This document shows, in pieces, positions 46,261 through 57,156 of a DNA stretch of 64,000 bases. The number at the start of each line of letters is the position of its first letter. Positions within the stretch are counted from its first letter, which is position 1. The stretch covers positions 1,753,947 through 1,817,946 of the forward strand of contig JACBWW010000069.1 in assembly GCA_020086605.1 (NCBI GenBank), in the 5' to 3' direction. A program made the translations under genes and the position numbers. This DNA comes from Lanius collurio. Its lineage: Eukaryota; Chordata; Aves; Passeriformes; Laniidae. The notes under the pieces were generated by a model that had not been told where the DNA came from, did no database searches, and saw only the letters and a program-made list of their open reading frames with translations.

Positions 46261-49049
46261 GAATATTTGAAATTAATACTGGAATATCTGAAAATGCCTC
46301 CTTACACCAGGCTGGATGGATATCAACATTGCATGGGGGCTCCCAGCAAGGTCCCTGCTGTAGGTATGAAGGAGCTTGTGAGGGTCCTGTGCTGATGAGC
46401 AGAAGATGCTCATGGTGAGGGACGCTCAGCCCTGCCTGAGACAAGGATGTGTGGGCACAAACCTACTCTGAGCTGCTGCATATTGCTCCTATCACGGGAA
46501 CCACAACATTGCATTAGCACCTTGTGGTACCAGACCAGAAATTTGCAAAAAATTTACTTTTTTCTCAGTTAAAATGAACATTTCCTGCAACCTGAGGGCC
46601 TCCAGACAGACGGATCATAAAGCTCTTGGTGTTTTTTGGGACAGGCCTTCACAGGGAAGTTTGTGGGCTGCCAGCCACGCTTGAGATTTTGGAAAGGGTC
46701 GTGCGAGGGAGGTGGGAGAGGCTCCCCTAGGGCAGAAGGGTGTTTGTTCTGCAGCAGGAACAGACCCAGGAATGATTTCCCTATTTTTTTCCCCTAGGCA
46801 TTTCAGTTTTGTTAATCAGATGAAGCTCACAGAACTGTTAATTCGTTGGGCTGGAATTAACCTCGTGATGAGGGTGTTTGGATAAAGCCTTTGGGAGGCT
46901 GTGCTGTTTGGACACAAAAGGGGGTTTGCTGAAGCTTATGTGGGGTCACAGTGGCCTAAATGGGATTTAGGGGAAATGGTGTTTTTTGTAAATGGGTTTT
47001 TAGGTAAAGGAAGGAGGTGGCTGGAATGTGCTGTTAGATGTGGAGTGTAGCATTAAATGAGCATGTAAATGAGATGGCTCTCATTAGAAAAGGGCAAGTT
47101 TGATGAACAGATCCTGAGAGCTTTCCCTGGAATGACGCCTTTGACTTCTGCCTCCTGCCTTATTATGGCAGGACAAGGAGGCTGGGAGGGTGGGAGGGAT
47201 AACGAACTGCTGGGAGCACTGGGAGAGCATGGCTTTGATGCTGGCATTAAGGAGCAATCATTTCACCTCTGAGCCCAGCAGTGGTAAATCTGAGCATCAA
47301 CACAAAATTTATTTGCTTGGGAATATGGCAAAAACCACCCTCAGGGCCAGGGGGCTGAGGTTTGGCTGAAAGTTGTGGTCAGTGGTGGTGGAGGTTTTTG
47401 GCAGGGCTCATGTCTAGGGCCTTGCTGGGGCTGGCATGGGCAGGTGAGTCCCTCCTGAGTGCGCTTATGGTCAAGCCCAGCGTTGCACGGGAAGTTCTTC
47501 CCAGCATCTCCCAAAATTCTCCCCAGGAGCATCTCAGCACCCAGGCCTGCCACAAGCCGTGGTGGAGAACAAGTCCAGAGTTACCTCCTGCCCTTGGGAT
47601 GAAGCACTGCTGGTTTTTTCCTGCCTAAAATAATCTTGACTATTAAACCTCAAGCCCTTGACCTTCTCAACCTGACAAGAGCACTTCAAGATGATTCCCC
47701 TTGAGCTCTCTCCTTGCTGAAACAACCGGTGTGTGCTGGCTGTGTGCTCCAGCCCAGCCGAGCACAAAGGCTCCAGGGATGAAAGCAAAATCCCATTTGT
47801 CTCTCCTGGCCGCAAACAGGTGGAGGATCAGAGATGTCCATCCTGTTTAGAAGCAGGTTAGAGCAATTTCAGGTGCAGGGGATGCATTTTGCTGAATAAA
47901 GTGGTTTTTGTTACTACTCCTGCAATTGAACATGAAATTCCTGCTTCTCATCAGCTGCGTTCCTGAATTTGGTGATCACCTCCTTTGGTTTATTGGAAAT
48001 AGGCTGACAGACATGGGGAGAGCCTTGGGGATTAATGGAGTGGAGCTGTTCTTATGGGATCTTTGTTGGATCCCCCAAGTGAGGCTGAAAAGGATTTTCT
48101 GAGCTCCTCAGCTCTCTTAGAGGAGGTTTTAAGCTCTGAGACACATCTCCAGCCAGATATCCCCAGGGGATGCTGATGTTCATGGTTCTCCTGGATAACT
48201 TTTCCTTGAGACAAGGAGATTGATGCCCTGAGCATCTGTGAGACCATCGGACCCAAAGTATTTTCCTTCTGGGCTCATATTCTTCTGGCCAGAAATGAAA
48301 GCTGTCTCAAGCTCCCTCCATGCTGCTTTTCCTCATCCCTCCTGCATCTTTGGTCTTTAACTGTGGGCTTGTTAGAGCCAGGGTTACCCCCACAGTCAGT
48401 GCAGGTTTAGGCAATGAGGTCCCGGTGTTGGTTACACCCCCCAGCAGGAACTGACATTTCCCAGTGCTGGAAACTACACGAGCCAACCCTCAAATTGCAG
48501 CAGCTCCCACGCTATTCCCCTGACTCCAACTGCAGCCATTGGCAGCCCTGTAATTGTCACTGTAATTGCAGGGGGCTTGGAAACCCTGAGCCCTGCCAGA
48601 AACATAACTTAATCTTTCCTGAGCTGTTGCTTTTGAGGGCTGAGCATGGGGATTTGCTCTTCTCATGGTGGCAGGGGATCAGTCCTGAGCCCAGTGCTGG
48701 CAGGGAGGGTCTGGGTGCTGCTCCCTCCCAGTGCATAACAAAGAGCCCAGGTAAGCTCGTTACAGGGGCTTATTCAGCAGATGGGAGAGCTGTTGCCAGG
48801 TAGATCTGATTGCTCATTAATATGCCATTGGCCTCATTTGTGTGCCCTGCTCACCTCTGGCTCTATCCTTGTCTGGCACAGGGATTGTGTTTCCAGCCCA
48901 GCCTGTCCCTGGCATCCAGTTTCCATTGTTTCTCACCTTCCCAGATGGAAATAACTGGTGAGGGAGCTGGATGTGGCCATGGCCATGCCTGGGGCTTGAG
49001 AGCTGTCCCAAATGTGGCACTGGCTCACAGTCCCAAGGCTATGGAAAAA

Positions 49050-49201
49050 ATGATGCCCCATCCCTGAAAGTGTTGAAGGCCAAGTTGGATGGGGCTTGGA
49101 GCAACCTGGGATAGTGGAAGGTGTCCCTGCCCATGGCAGGGGGCTGGAATGCGATAATCTCTAAGGTCCCTTCCAACCCAAACCATTCTATGAACCTATG
49201 G
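49050..49201 (+). mobile_element. CR1: CR1 3' end, plus strand
   Basis: 'gatgccccatccctgaaagt', 'ggatggggcttggagcaacc', 'gtgtccctgcccatggcagg', 'gtcccttccaacccaaacca', 'ttctatgaacctatg'. Well-preserved tail. It is the only plus-strand copy between 23 and 55 kb. Confidence 0.97.
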
Positions 49202-50178
49202 TTTGACTGCAAGAGTTACCAAGGTTTTCTGTATCTTCTCCAGCTGTGCTCTCCCACTGTTACAAAAACTCCTGGGGAGGGTATTTGTGACCATGTTGAC
49301 ATGGGGACAGGTGGGTGACACAAAACACCTCATCCTGCAGCACAGCAGGGAGCGATTTGGGGCTGGGTACCTGCTGTGTTCACCTGTAACATCTCTCAAA
49401 ACTCCCCTGAAAAGCTGAAGCCTGGCAAAATCCTTCCTCCCGTGTCATTCTTTCTTCAATGTTTGCTGTCAGTACATTTGGTTCTCCATTTTCCCTGGTT
49501 CTGAAGTGAGAGATTTCATAATGATTCACACTGTGTTCTGCTGAGCAGCTTCAAGCAGCAACTGGGGAATCTGTTAAACAGGCATCCAGCCCGGAATATT
49601 TTGTACACCATCTAAATGCAGCGCTGTAATTAAAAGACATGCTTGAAATAAATGACAGAGGGCTTGGGGTTTGTGGTTTTTTTCCCTCCTTTTTTTTTTC
49701 CTTCCCCAAGGGAGATAGGAAGGCGGGTGGAAGTTGCACTGAAGTACCAAAAGGCACAACAAGCACATTTGAACAAATAAGATCCAACAATGCGGGTCGA
49801 CGGAATTGCTTTCAAATGCTGCATGCTCGGTTATCACCCAGGGAACTTTCTGTCTGATTAAAAATAATTATTGCTGGCATTAAATCTGTTCAGAATTACT
49901 CAGTGCAATTCGTCTCCTACCGCACGCTGCTACCATATGCCCGGTCTGTTGAGTGAAAAATGTCTCTTTTATTCGGATAAATAATGCTTTGTAAATATTT
50001 AGAGATGAATGTTCTGGATCAGTGAGCGGCTATTTTTTCCCTGATGATAAATATGTGCAAATGAGCTTGTTTTTGGCGGGGGCTCCATTTGAGGCAGGCA
50101 CTATATGGGGCCAGATTAATCCCTATGTAAGCATGCAGGGGCTGTGCCAGGATGATTTACCAAGGAGACAGAAGAAAG
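49202..50178. other. Unique stretch with the strongest constrained-looking block
   Basis: No gene. It includes a T-rich run at 49677-49706. From about 49740 to 50160 the sequence is unusual for this window and is listed separately as a candidate element. Confidence 0.5.
49740..50160. promoter_or_regulatory. Candidate conserved noncoding element (motif-based)
   Basis: AT-rich unique DNA that nevertheless keeps several CpGs (tgcgggtcgacggaattgc, attcgtctcctaccgcacg, atgcccggtctg, tattcggataaata). It also has a forkhead-type GTAAATA (49991-49997), octamer-like atgtgcaaatgag and ATTAAAAATAATTATTG. Retention of CpGs in AT-rich DNA suggests selection or low methylation. A young-looking CR1 abuts its right edge. 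Confidence 0.35.
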
Positions 50179-50955
50179 GTCACAGAATCATGGAGGACTT
50201 TGGGTTAAAGGCCATCTCCTTCCAAAACTACTGCAAGGAGCAGAGATACTTTCCCCTATGCCAGGGTGCTCCAAGCTCTATCCAGCCTGGCCTTGGACAC
50301 TGCCAGGGATCCAGGGGCAGCCACAGCTTCTCTGGGCACCCTGTGCCAGGGCCTGCCCACCCTCATTGTGAAGAATTCCCAATTCCCAATATCCCATCCA
50401 TCCCTGCCCTCTGGCAGCCGAAGCCATTCCCTGTGTCCTGTCCCTCCATCCCTTGTCCCCAGTCCCTCTCCAGCTCTCCTGGAGTCCCTTCAGGCCCTGC
50501 AAGGGGCTCTGAGCTCTCCCTGGAGCCTCCCCTTCTCCAGGTGAATACCCCCAGCTCTCCCAGCCTGGATCCAGAGCAGAGGGGCTCCAGCCCTTGGAGC
50601 ATCTCCGTGGTCTCCTCTGGACTTGCTCCAACAGCTCCACATCCTTCTAATGTTGGGGGTCCCAGAGCTGGGTGCAAAACTGCAGGTGGGGGTCTCATGA
50701 GAATGAAGCAGAGAGGAGGAATCCCCTCTCTCACCTGCTGCCTGAGCTTTGGATGCAGCCCAGGACATGTTTGGCTTTCTGGGCTGCCAGTGAAAATTGC
50801 CAGGTGATGTCCAGCTTTTCGACCACCAGCATCCCAAATCCTTCTTGGCAGAGCTGCTTCCAATCCCTTCAACCCCCAGCTTGGATCATACTAAGGGTTG
50901 CCTCAATTCAGGTGCAGAACCTTGCACTTGGTCTCTTCTGCTGCTGAGCAAGTGG
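50179..50955 (-). mobile_element. CR1: CR1 ~777 bp, longest copy in the window
   Basis: From the tail 'cacagaatcatggaggactt' through 'gccagggtgctccaagctct', 'cccttgtccccagtccctct', 'gaggggctccagcccttgga' and 'ggtgggggtctcatgagaat' to the deeper region 'ggcagagctgcttccaatcc' and 'cagaaccttgcacttggtct'. It reaches far upstream of the other copies, near the end of ORF2. A 261-codon plus-strand frame over it (50022-50807) is antisense readthrough, not a gene. Confidence 0.96.
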
Positions 50956-52904
50956 GGAGAAAACTTTAAAAGATTTAAAAGTCTGTTAAGATATCTGCAA
51001 TGCCTTCCATTCAAACATGGTTGTAGGTACCTGGATGTTGGGCAAATGCCATGGATTTCCCTCCTTCCTGCTGCTGAAGTCTCAGGAGGATCCATGGGAC
51101 ATGGGCAAGGGTACAAGAGCTGGATCTCACATTGTTTCTGGATCTGGCCCTGCTCCCCAGGGCCTGGAAAGAGGGTTTGTTTAAGAAATGGAACACATGA
51201 ACTTCTTGGAATGCTCAGACTCCTTTCTGGTGCTGATGGAGGCTCATGGGACTGGTTGGGATCATGGGTTAGAGCTCCTGGAGCCGTGTGATGGCAGTGG
51301 AGCTGACGCTTTGCATCTTTCCCCTTTTACACTTCAAAAGTGCTGCAGGGAAAATGCTCATCTCAGTGCCAAAAAATGTATTTACTGAGCACATATAACC
51401 TCCAGGACAGCTGCTCTGGCTGGGTCCTGGTGATTCATGGAAAGGGAACCTGGCTGTTGGAGGGTGGAAGGAATATTTAAAGCAATGCAGTTTTCACGTG
51501 TTTTGTCCAGAGGCGTTGAACAAGACGAAATCTCTGCCACTGGTGAGATAATGGGCTCTGCGAGAGGTGAGGGTTCAGCCAGACACATCCTTCCACTCCC
51601 AAAATGCCTCCCAGGGAGTGGAGGTGTTGGACAGCATGTCCAAAAGATTAATTTCTTTCCCTCAGGCTGTGCACAGGAAGAGGGATGCAAATCCCCAGCC
51701 TCCAGCCATCTTCACCAAGGTCCTGCCACCTCTTCACTTCCATCACCTCTTTCTCCCAGGCAAATTCCAAGTGGCTGGAAATCCTGGTTTGTGCTGCTGG
51801 CCTCAGCGAACACCCTCTGGATGTATTTACTCTGCATTCCATTAAAACACAGAGGCAAACAATGGGCGTTAATGAATTCCTTCATTTATGATGACAATAC
51901 GTTTTTGAGTCCTCCTATTGATTTGCCGAGCAAGCTGATAAAAAGAGCAAACCTTGCAGTATTTACCACCCCGAGCCTAAGTGTGATGTCTGAATCAACA
52001 GAGCCTGTTTGCTTTTCAGAATTCAAAAGAGGACAAAAATAATCTCCTTTTTCAGGAGGCCAGCAGGCCCCTGCAGGAGGGGTTTTGCCAAACTCACTCA
52101 AAAAGATGTCACAGCTCGAGGCCAACCTGAAGGGCCTGGTTGGTGGAACTGGGATTTCCCCGAGCTTTAAGGTCTGTACTGATGCACACAGGGGCAGATG
52201 CTGGGTCAAGCTGTGAAAACTGGAAAGCAGAGCAAAAGAGCTTTTGACAGTCAGCTGAGTCATCAACTCCACGTGGTTAATTAGGCATAGTTCCTAATCA
52301 AAGTCATTATTTACCTTGGAAAGCAGGAGACTGGGCTGCTCCAGCCTTTTCTGAGTGCAGGGCTGGGCTTTGATGTATTTTCCAGGGAGGGCAGTGGGAA
52401 ACGGAGGCACACAATTCCTTTGGATGCATGAAGACAGGAAAAAACCCAAGAAATGAAGAGATTGGAGCCACTGGGAGGGTCAGTGTCATCTCTGGTGCTC
52501 TGGGTTTCTTCCACACTATCCCATGTTCAGTGGGAGCTGCAGGAGGGAGAGGGATGAGCAGTGGGAGCCTGGCTGACCAGAGGCTGGATCAAAACCACCC
52601 TGTTCAGATTAACTACAAAAAAAAGAACAACCGAAAAAACAAACAGGATTAAAGAATTTCCTTTCTCTCTCTGGAATACTGGAGACCACAGGCCATGCTT
52701 CTGCCTCCATGCTCACCCCAAGAGCAGATGGAGCAAACCTGTCCTCTGCTTTCCACTCCAAAATGCAGCAGCCTGCTCAAGCCTTGACGAGAGAGACCAT
52801 TACTGAGGGAAGTCAAAGCCTTGATTTAAACCAGCTTGTTCAAATATTTTCATGCTCCTTGTGGTTGGATTCCAGACTTTTACTCCCTGATTACTTTAGC
52901 CTGG

Positions 52905-52917
52905 AAAAAAAAAAAAA
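52905..52917. repeat. Poly-A run (13) with purine-rich flank
   Basis: A13 followed by ggggagaaaagaaagg. A short purine tract with no LTR features beside it. Confidence 0.9.
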
Positions 52918-53816
52918 GGGGAGAAAAGAAAGGCCTGATTCAGTGACGAGGGCATGGCACTGCTGAGCACAGGGTGCTACAGTTTCCCCAGAAATTCTTT
53001 GGGGTCTCAGAATGCCCTGCAGTAAATAAAAACAACCAAAGTTTGCTAAAGATTGAGGGAGATAGTTTTGCCCATCTTAACAAGTTAGAGGATGCTTTAT
53101 GGGGGAGTGAAGTTCAGGGGATGCTCCATGGACACTATTAACAGTTGTGGTTATTAATGAATATCTTGGGCTTTTGGCACCATCAAATTGTTTTTGTTCA
53201 GGATCCTGAATGGACTTTGGGTTTCCTGGACACACCATGGAGAGAGGCCCGTGAGGACTCTTCTTATGTTTTTTATTCCTCTGAAGTGGGAGGGAGGGGA
53301 GGCTCTGGGGCTGTGTTGGTCCATCACTGACTCCAGGTTCACTCACAAATTCTTTATGGTCATTACTGTCTTCTCATTCTTGGTGTCATGGAGATGCTCC
53401 ACAAGCAAAAACCTCCCAGTGAGCTCATCTTGATGTCCAGACATCAAGACATTTTTATCTTTTTTCCTGCAGCCAGGAACATCCTTGCAGGATCCCCTTC
53501 AGAAGCCTCAAGCTTTGACACTGGCAGGTCTCCCCCATACCCTACATGTGACAGGCACTTGTGTCCTTGTCCCATTTGTTGGAGACATTAGGCCTGGAAA
53601 GCCCCTTGTGGCCACAATCATCTCTCCAAGGCCACAGAGCAGGCACAGGATCAATGTTTTTTCTTGGCAGAAGATGATTTTTAGGAGGAAGGAAGCAGCT
53701 GATGGTAGTGTGTGCTCTTCGAAAACAAAGATAAAGGAGGGTGCTCCAAATAACTACGTTCTTGCTGGCAAGGGGTATTTTTAACCAGCAACATGACACA
53801 AAAATAACACAGACAG

Positions 53817-53828
53817 AAAAAAAAAAAA
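53817..53828. repeat. Poly-A run (12)
   Basis: Twelve A bases after 'acacagacag'. Low-complexity. Confidence 0.9.
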
Positions 53829-55267
53829 GGAATGGCTGCTTTTCCCAGAGAGGAGTTTGCTCTGTTTCATGGGCAAGGCAAGAAATATTTATTTTTGCAG
53901 CCCTCTCCCAGCTCCCCATTAGCCATGCCATTCCCAGGAGGTGCTACCCATGGTGTTTGCATGGACATGGGGGATGATTTTAAATGGCTGCTGTAAAGTA
54001 ATTAAGGTTCAAAAGTCAGGCTTGGGTATAAACAGTTCACAGGAGCCTGTTTTACACCCTGGCCATGCCCTGAACTGAGAAAGAATTGGTCAGCTTTATG
54101 GGCTCCTTCCTCCAGAGATACTTTGGACAACTAGGTGTTCTGGTCAATGCTGTCAAGAGGCAGAAAATACAGCTCTGACTCAGTGCCAAACCAAGAAATG
54201 ACCTTTTTCCAACACTCCTGCTTGCAGCCTTCCTTCCCCACTGTGCTGTGCAGAGCCAAGGCTCCCCTGGACCATGCTGGGAGCGGGGCTGAGCCTGCCA
54301 GTGGCAGGGAGAGAGCTCTGGCAAGTCCTTTAGAGTGTCTGGGGTTTTCTAGCTGTGACAAGAGCCTTCATGGCTTTGGGGCAATTTTTGAACATGCCTG
54401 ACAGCTGTTTTTTCCCTTAGTAAAGAGCTGGGGTAAGGATGGGATGTGCAGCGTGTGGGGGAAGTTTTGGGAAGAGGCTCAGACCCCAGGGCTACACGAG
54501 GCATGCGGAGGCTGCCGGAGATGATGATATTCAGGTGGAAAAGCAGGAGTATCCCCTTGCAGGTACACGCCCACACATGCAGAGGGGAAATTAAGGTTCT
54601 CTCGTGCTTATCAGAGCATAATTTGGGGAGGGCAGTCAGGAAAAGGAGCAGTTGTGGAGGAAAATCACGGAGCAGCCCCAAGGCTCCGTTGTCTCCAGCC
54701 GCTCTCTCCGTGATGCCGCGATGTGAGTCAGCTGCTTCCCTCTGCCTTCCCCCCCGGGATGAGTGATGGAGCCGGGATAACCTTTAACGTGTCCTGGGGA
54801 CTCTCCCAGCTTCTTATGTTAAGTGTTTTATCAGCAGGGATCAGAATGGAGTAAAAGTGCGGGGGTGTGAAATGTGGAGGTGTCTGCTGGGGGTTCCAAG
54901 GAGACCCCCCCAAAAATGCACTCAGTTCTTACAGCAGCATCTGCATCCCACGGGGAGGGAGCCCCGTAACTCAGCTTTCCTGAAACTCCAGCAGCCCCCA
55001 GTAAATCTTATTTGCGTTTTGAGGCTTAAAAGCTCCAGAGGCTCCGGGAGCCTTTGCCGCAGCGTTGCAGCGCCTGGAGGGAGCCTCTGCCCAGCGGATC
55101 CTTGGGGTGCCGGGGCTGTGCCTGGAATGGGGTGTCCGACTGCAGCCTGGCCCTGGAGCAACACAAAGGCAGCAGAAACTCAGTCAGAGTGGGGACCAAA
55201 AGGCGCCTTTGTGCCTCAAAACTGGCCCCTTGCTTTTCTCAGTGCTTCTCAGGACAGGTTGCTTGCA

Positions 55268-55378
55268 CAGAACCATAGAATCATTTAGGTGGGAAAAGAC
55301 CCTTGAGGGCATCCAGCCAATTGTTTGCCCAGCACTGCCAACACCACCACTCACCCATGGCCCCAAGGGCCACATTTG
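55268..55378 (-). mobile_element. CR1: CR1 3' end, reverse strand
   Basis: 'agaaccatagaatcatttag', 'gtgggaaaagacccttgagg', 'cagcactgccaacaccacca', 'ctcacccatggccccaaggg'. This is the 'ttaggttggaaaagacc' subfamily with its tail present. Confidence 0.95.
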
Positions 55379-55585
55379 TGGCTCCATTTATTGGTACAGG
55401 GGTTTGGAGATGTGAGTCCTGGCCCATGAGTGGGACATTTTTACCTTCTGGGGTGCGAATAATGACCTCAAGCATGATGGGCTGAGTCTGGTGGGTGCTG
55501 AAATTTCCATAAATAAGTCCTTTACTGTGGAAGAGGGGAGGGTCACTCTCTTTCAGTCTTACAAATAAATTGCATGGTGTGATTT
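55379..55585. other. Spacer between oppositely oriented CR1 ends
   Basis: About 200 bp of unique sequence flanked on the left by a reverse CR1 and on the right by a forward CR1 of another subfamily. Confidence 0.6.
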
Positions 55586-55673
55586 TTAGGATTGTCCTGT
55601 GCAGAGCCAGGAGTTGGACTTGATGATCCTTGTGGGTGTCTTCCAACTGAGGATATTCTGGGATTCTGTGATA
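55586..55673 (+). mobile_element. CR1: CR1 extreme 3' end, plus strand
   Basis: 'attgtcctgtgcagagccag', 'gagttggacttgatgatcct', 'tgtgggtgtcttccaactga', 'ggatattctgggattctgtg'. Same subfamily as the reverse copy at 40336-40686. Confidence 0.95.
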
Positions 55674-56165
55674 AAGAATCTCTTCCCCATAACCAGTGTG
55701 CCAGAATTGCACTTGGGTCGGTAAATCAGAGGCGAGCAATTTATGTCAAGATTTCCCCACTCTTGCAAATTATAATGTACTATATTGTCATTATAGGATT
55801 ATGATTATGTCTAATAAGCAGGAATTTGGGGTGCTGGCAGCTCTTTAAACTTCACTGTAGTGATTGCTTTGCCTGTCAAGGCAAAGGCAGGCGGCAAAGT
55901 CACATGGACGGAGAGGGCTGTGTGGTGGCCCAAAATGAGGTGGGGTTTGGAGGTCAGGATGAAAGGGACCATTGTGTGGGCTCATCTGCTGCCCAGCATG
56001 TGAAGGGCCTGGTGTTCAGCTGGGCTCTCATGTGTCAGCTCTGAGATGCTTTGGGACTGAGGGGGTGGTTTGATCCCCTGATGCTCAGCGCATCAAACAG
56101 CCCAAGGATGCTTCAAGCTTTGAAGTTGTGGGGTTTGGCAGAAGTGTGTGATCATTCAAGCACAA
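55674..56165. other. Unique spacer
   Basis: No gene. It contains an AT-rich segment at 55765-55815. Confidence 0.6.
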
Positions 56166-56421
56166 GGCCTGGGTCAGGAGAGGTTTAGGTTGAAAATTAG
56201 GAAAAAGGTTCTTCATCCAGAGCATGGCTGAGAACTGGAACAGGCTCCCCAGGGAAGTGGTCATGGCATGAAGCCTGACAGAGTTCTAGAAGTGTTTGGA
56301 CAGTGCTCTCAGGCAATGTGATTTTTTTGGGGGTGTCCTGTGCAGGGCCAGAAGTTGGACTTGGTGGTTCTTGTGGGTCCTTTCCAGCTCAAGATATTCT
56401 GTGATCCTATGATTCTGTATG
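56166..56421 (+). mobile_element. CR1: CR1 3' region, plus strand
   Basis: 'ggagaggtttaggttgaaaa', 'ggttcttcatccagagcatg', 'acaggctccccagggaagtg', 'gtcctgtgcagggccagaag', 'ttccagctcaagatattctg', 'tgatcctatgattctgtatg'. Complete tail. Same subfamily as the 3' end at 55586. Confidence 0.96.
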
Positions 56422-57008
56422 TTAGAGAAGCTTTTTGGGCACCTGAGCTAATTCAATTCCTCCACTACCTGCAATATAATCCTGCATTTAATTATATTAT
56501 TAATTTCTCATAGGTACTGAGCAGTTTCAAAAGATGAAATCTCAAAACACCAATGTCAAATTAAAGAAAAAAAAAAAAAGGTGAATGCTTTCTGTGATTT
56601 GCTGATTTTTCCAGTGTCAGTCTTAAGATTTTGGGGGCCTTTAAAATTACAGTTGGTAAGACTGGATTTAAAGGGCTGTTATTGGTATATTTAATTTCTG
56701 GTATTTAGTTATGTGTCATTTGTATGAAAATTGAAGCCACCTTCTCCCTCAGATCTCCTGCTAATAGTGTTGTTTTAATTTAGGCTTGTTAATGGGCCGT
56801 GTAATTTAAGGACAAACGCTGGTGTTTGAAGCATTCCCAATCACTTCAAGTCCCTCATCAGCACTCAGGACTTCCCTGCCTTTGCAGAAGGAGGCAAATG
56901 GAAAGTATAGGGGCCTCCAGAGGCAAACTAGAGGTGGGTATCTCCAACTCCAAGAAAGATTTCTGTACATGTACATGTGAGTGCCCAGGATATTGGGGAT
57001 CTGTTCTT
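56422..57008. other. Unique AT-rich spacer
   Basis: No gene. A13 run at 56567-56579. 56450-56820 is AT-rich with TTAATTATATTATTAATTTC-like homeodomain-type sites. Confidence 0.5.
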
Positions 57009-57156
57009 GCCCCATTCCTGGAAGTGTCCAAGGCCAGGCTGGATGGAGCTTGGAGCAGCCTGGGACAGTGGAAGGTGTCCCTGCCCATGGCAGGGGGCTA
57101 GAATGAGATGGGCTTTAAATTCCCTTTCAATTCAAACCATTCTGTGATTCTATGAA
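57009..57156 (+). mobile_element. CR1: CR1 3' end, plus strand
   Basis: 'tcctggaagtgtccaaggcc', 'ggagcagcctgggacagtgg', 'gtgtccctgcccatggcagg', 'ttcaaaccattctgtgattc', 'tatgaag'. Well-preserved tail. Confidence 0.97.

Larger units (their letters stand above)
44347..49049. other. Unique stretch, 4.7 kb, CR1-free
   Basis: No gene. It contains an A/AAAC-rich array (46178-46260) and candidate constrained blocks at 44490-44800 and 46470-46640. A 129-codon plus frame at 48414-48803 shows no recognisable family. Confidence 0.5.
50956..55267. other. Unique stretch, 4.3 kb, CR1-free
   Basis: No gene. Homopolymers lie at 52905-52917 (A13) and 53817-53828 (A12). 51820-52010 looks constrained. 54440-55140 is GC- and CpG-richer (gatgccgcgatgtgagtcag, cctttgccgcagcgttgcagcgcc) but does not look like a full CpG island, and no transcript start is evident. 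Confidence 0.5.

Noticed and set aside
50022..50807. Longest open frame in the window (261 codons, plus strand)
   Set aside because: From about 50179 on it is the antisense of a CR1 element. The codon content is repeat words (Pro/Ser/Leu-rich), and similar antisense frames recur over other CR1 copies.
51437..52042. 201-codon plus frame
   Set aside because: No recognisable motifs. It overlaps a block that looks regulatory rather than coding.
54440..55140. CpG island or promoter
   Set aside because: CpGs are more frequent than nearby but scattered. No initiation signal or first exon is evident.
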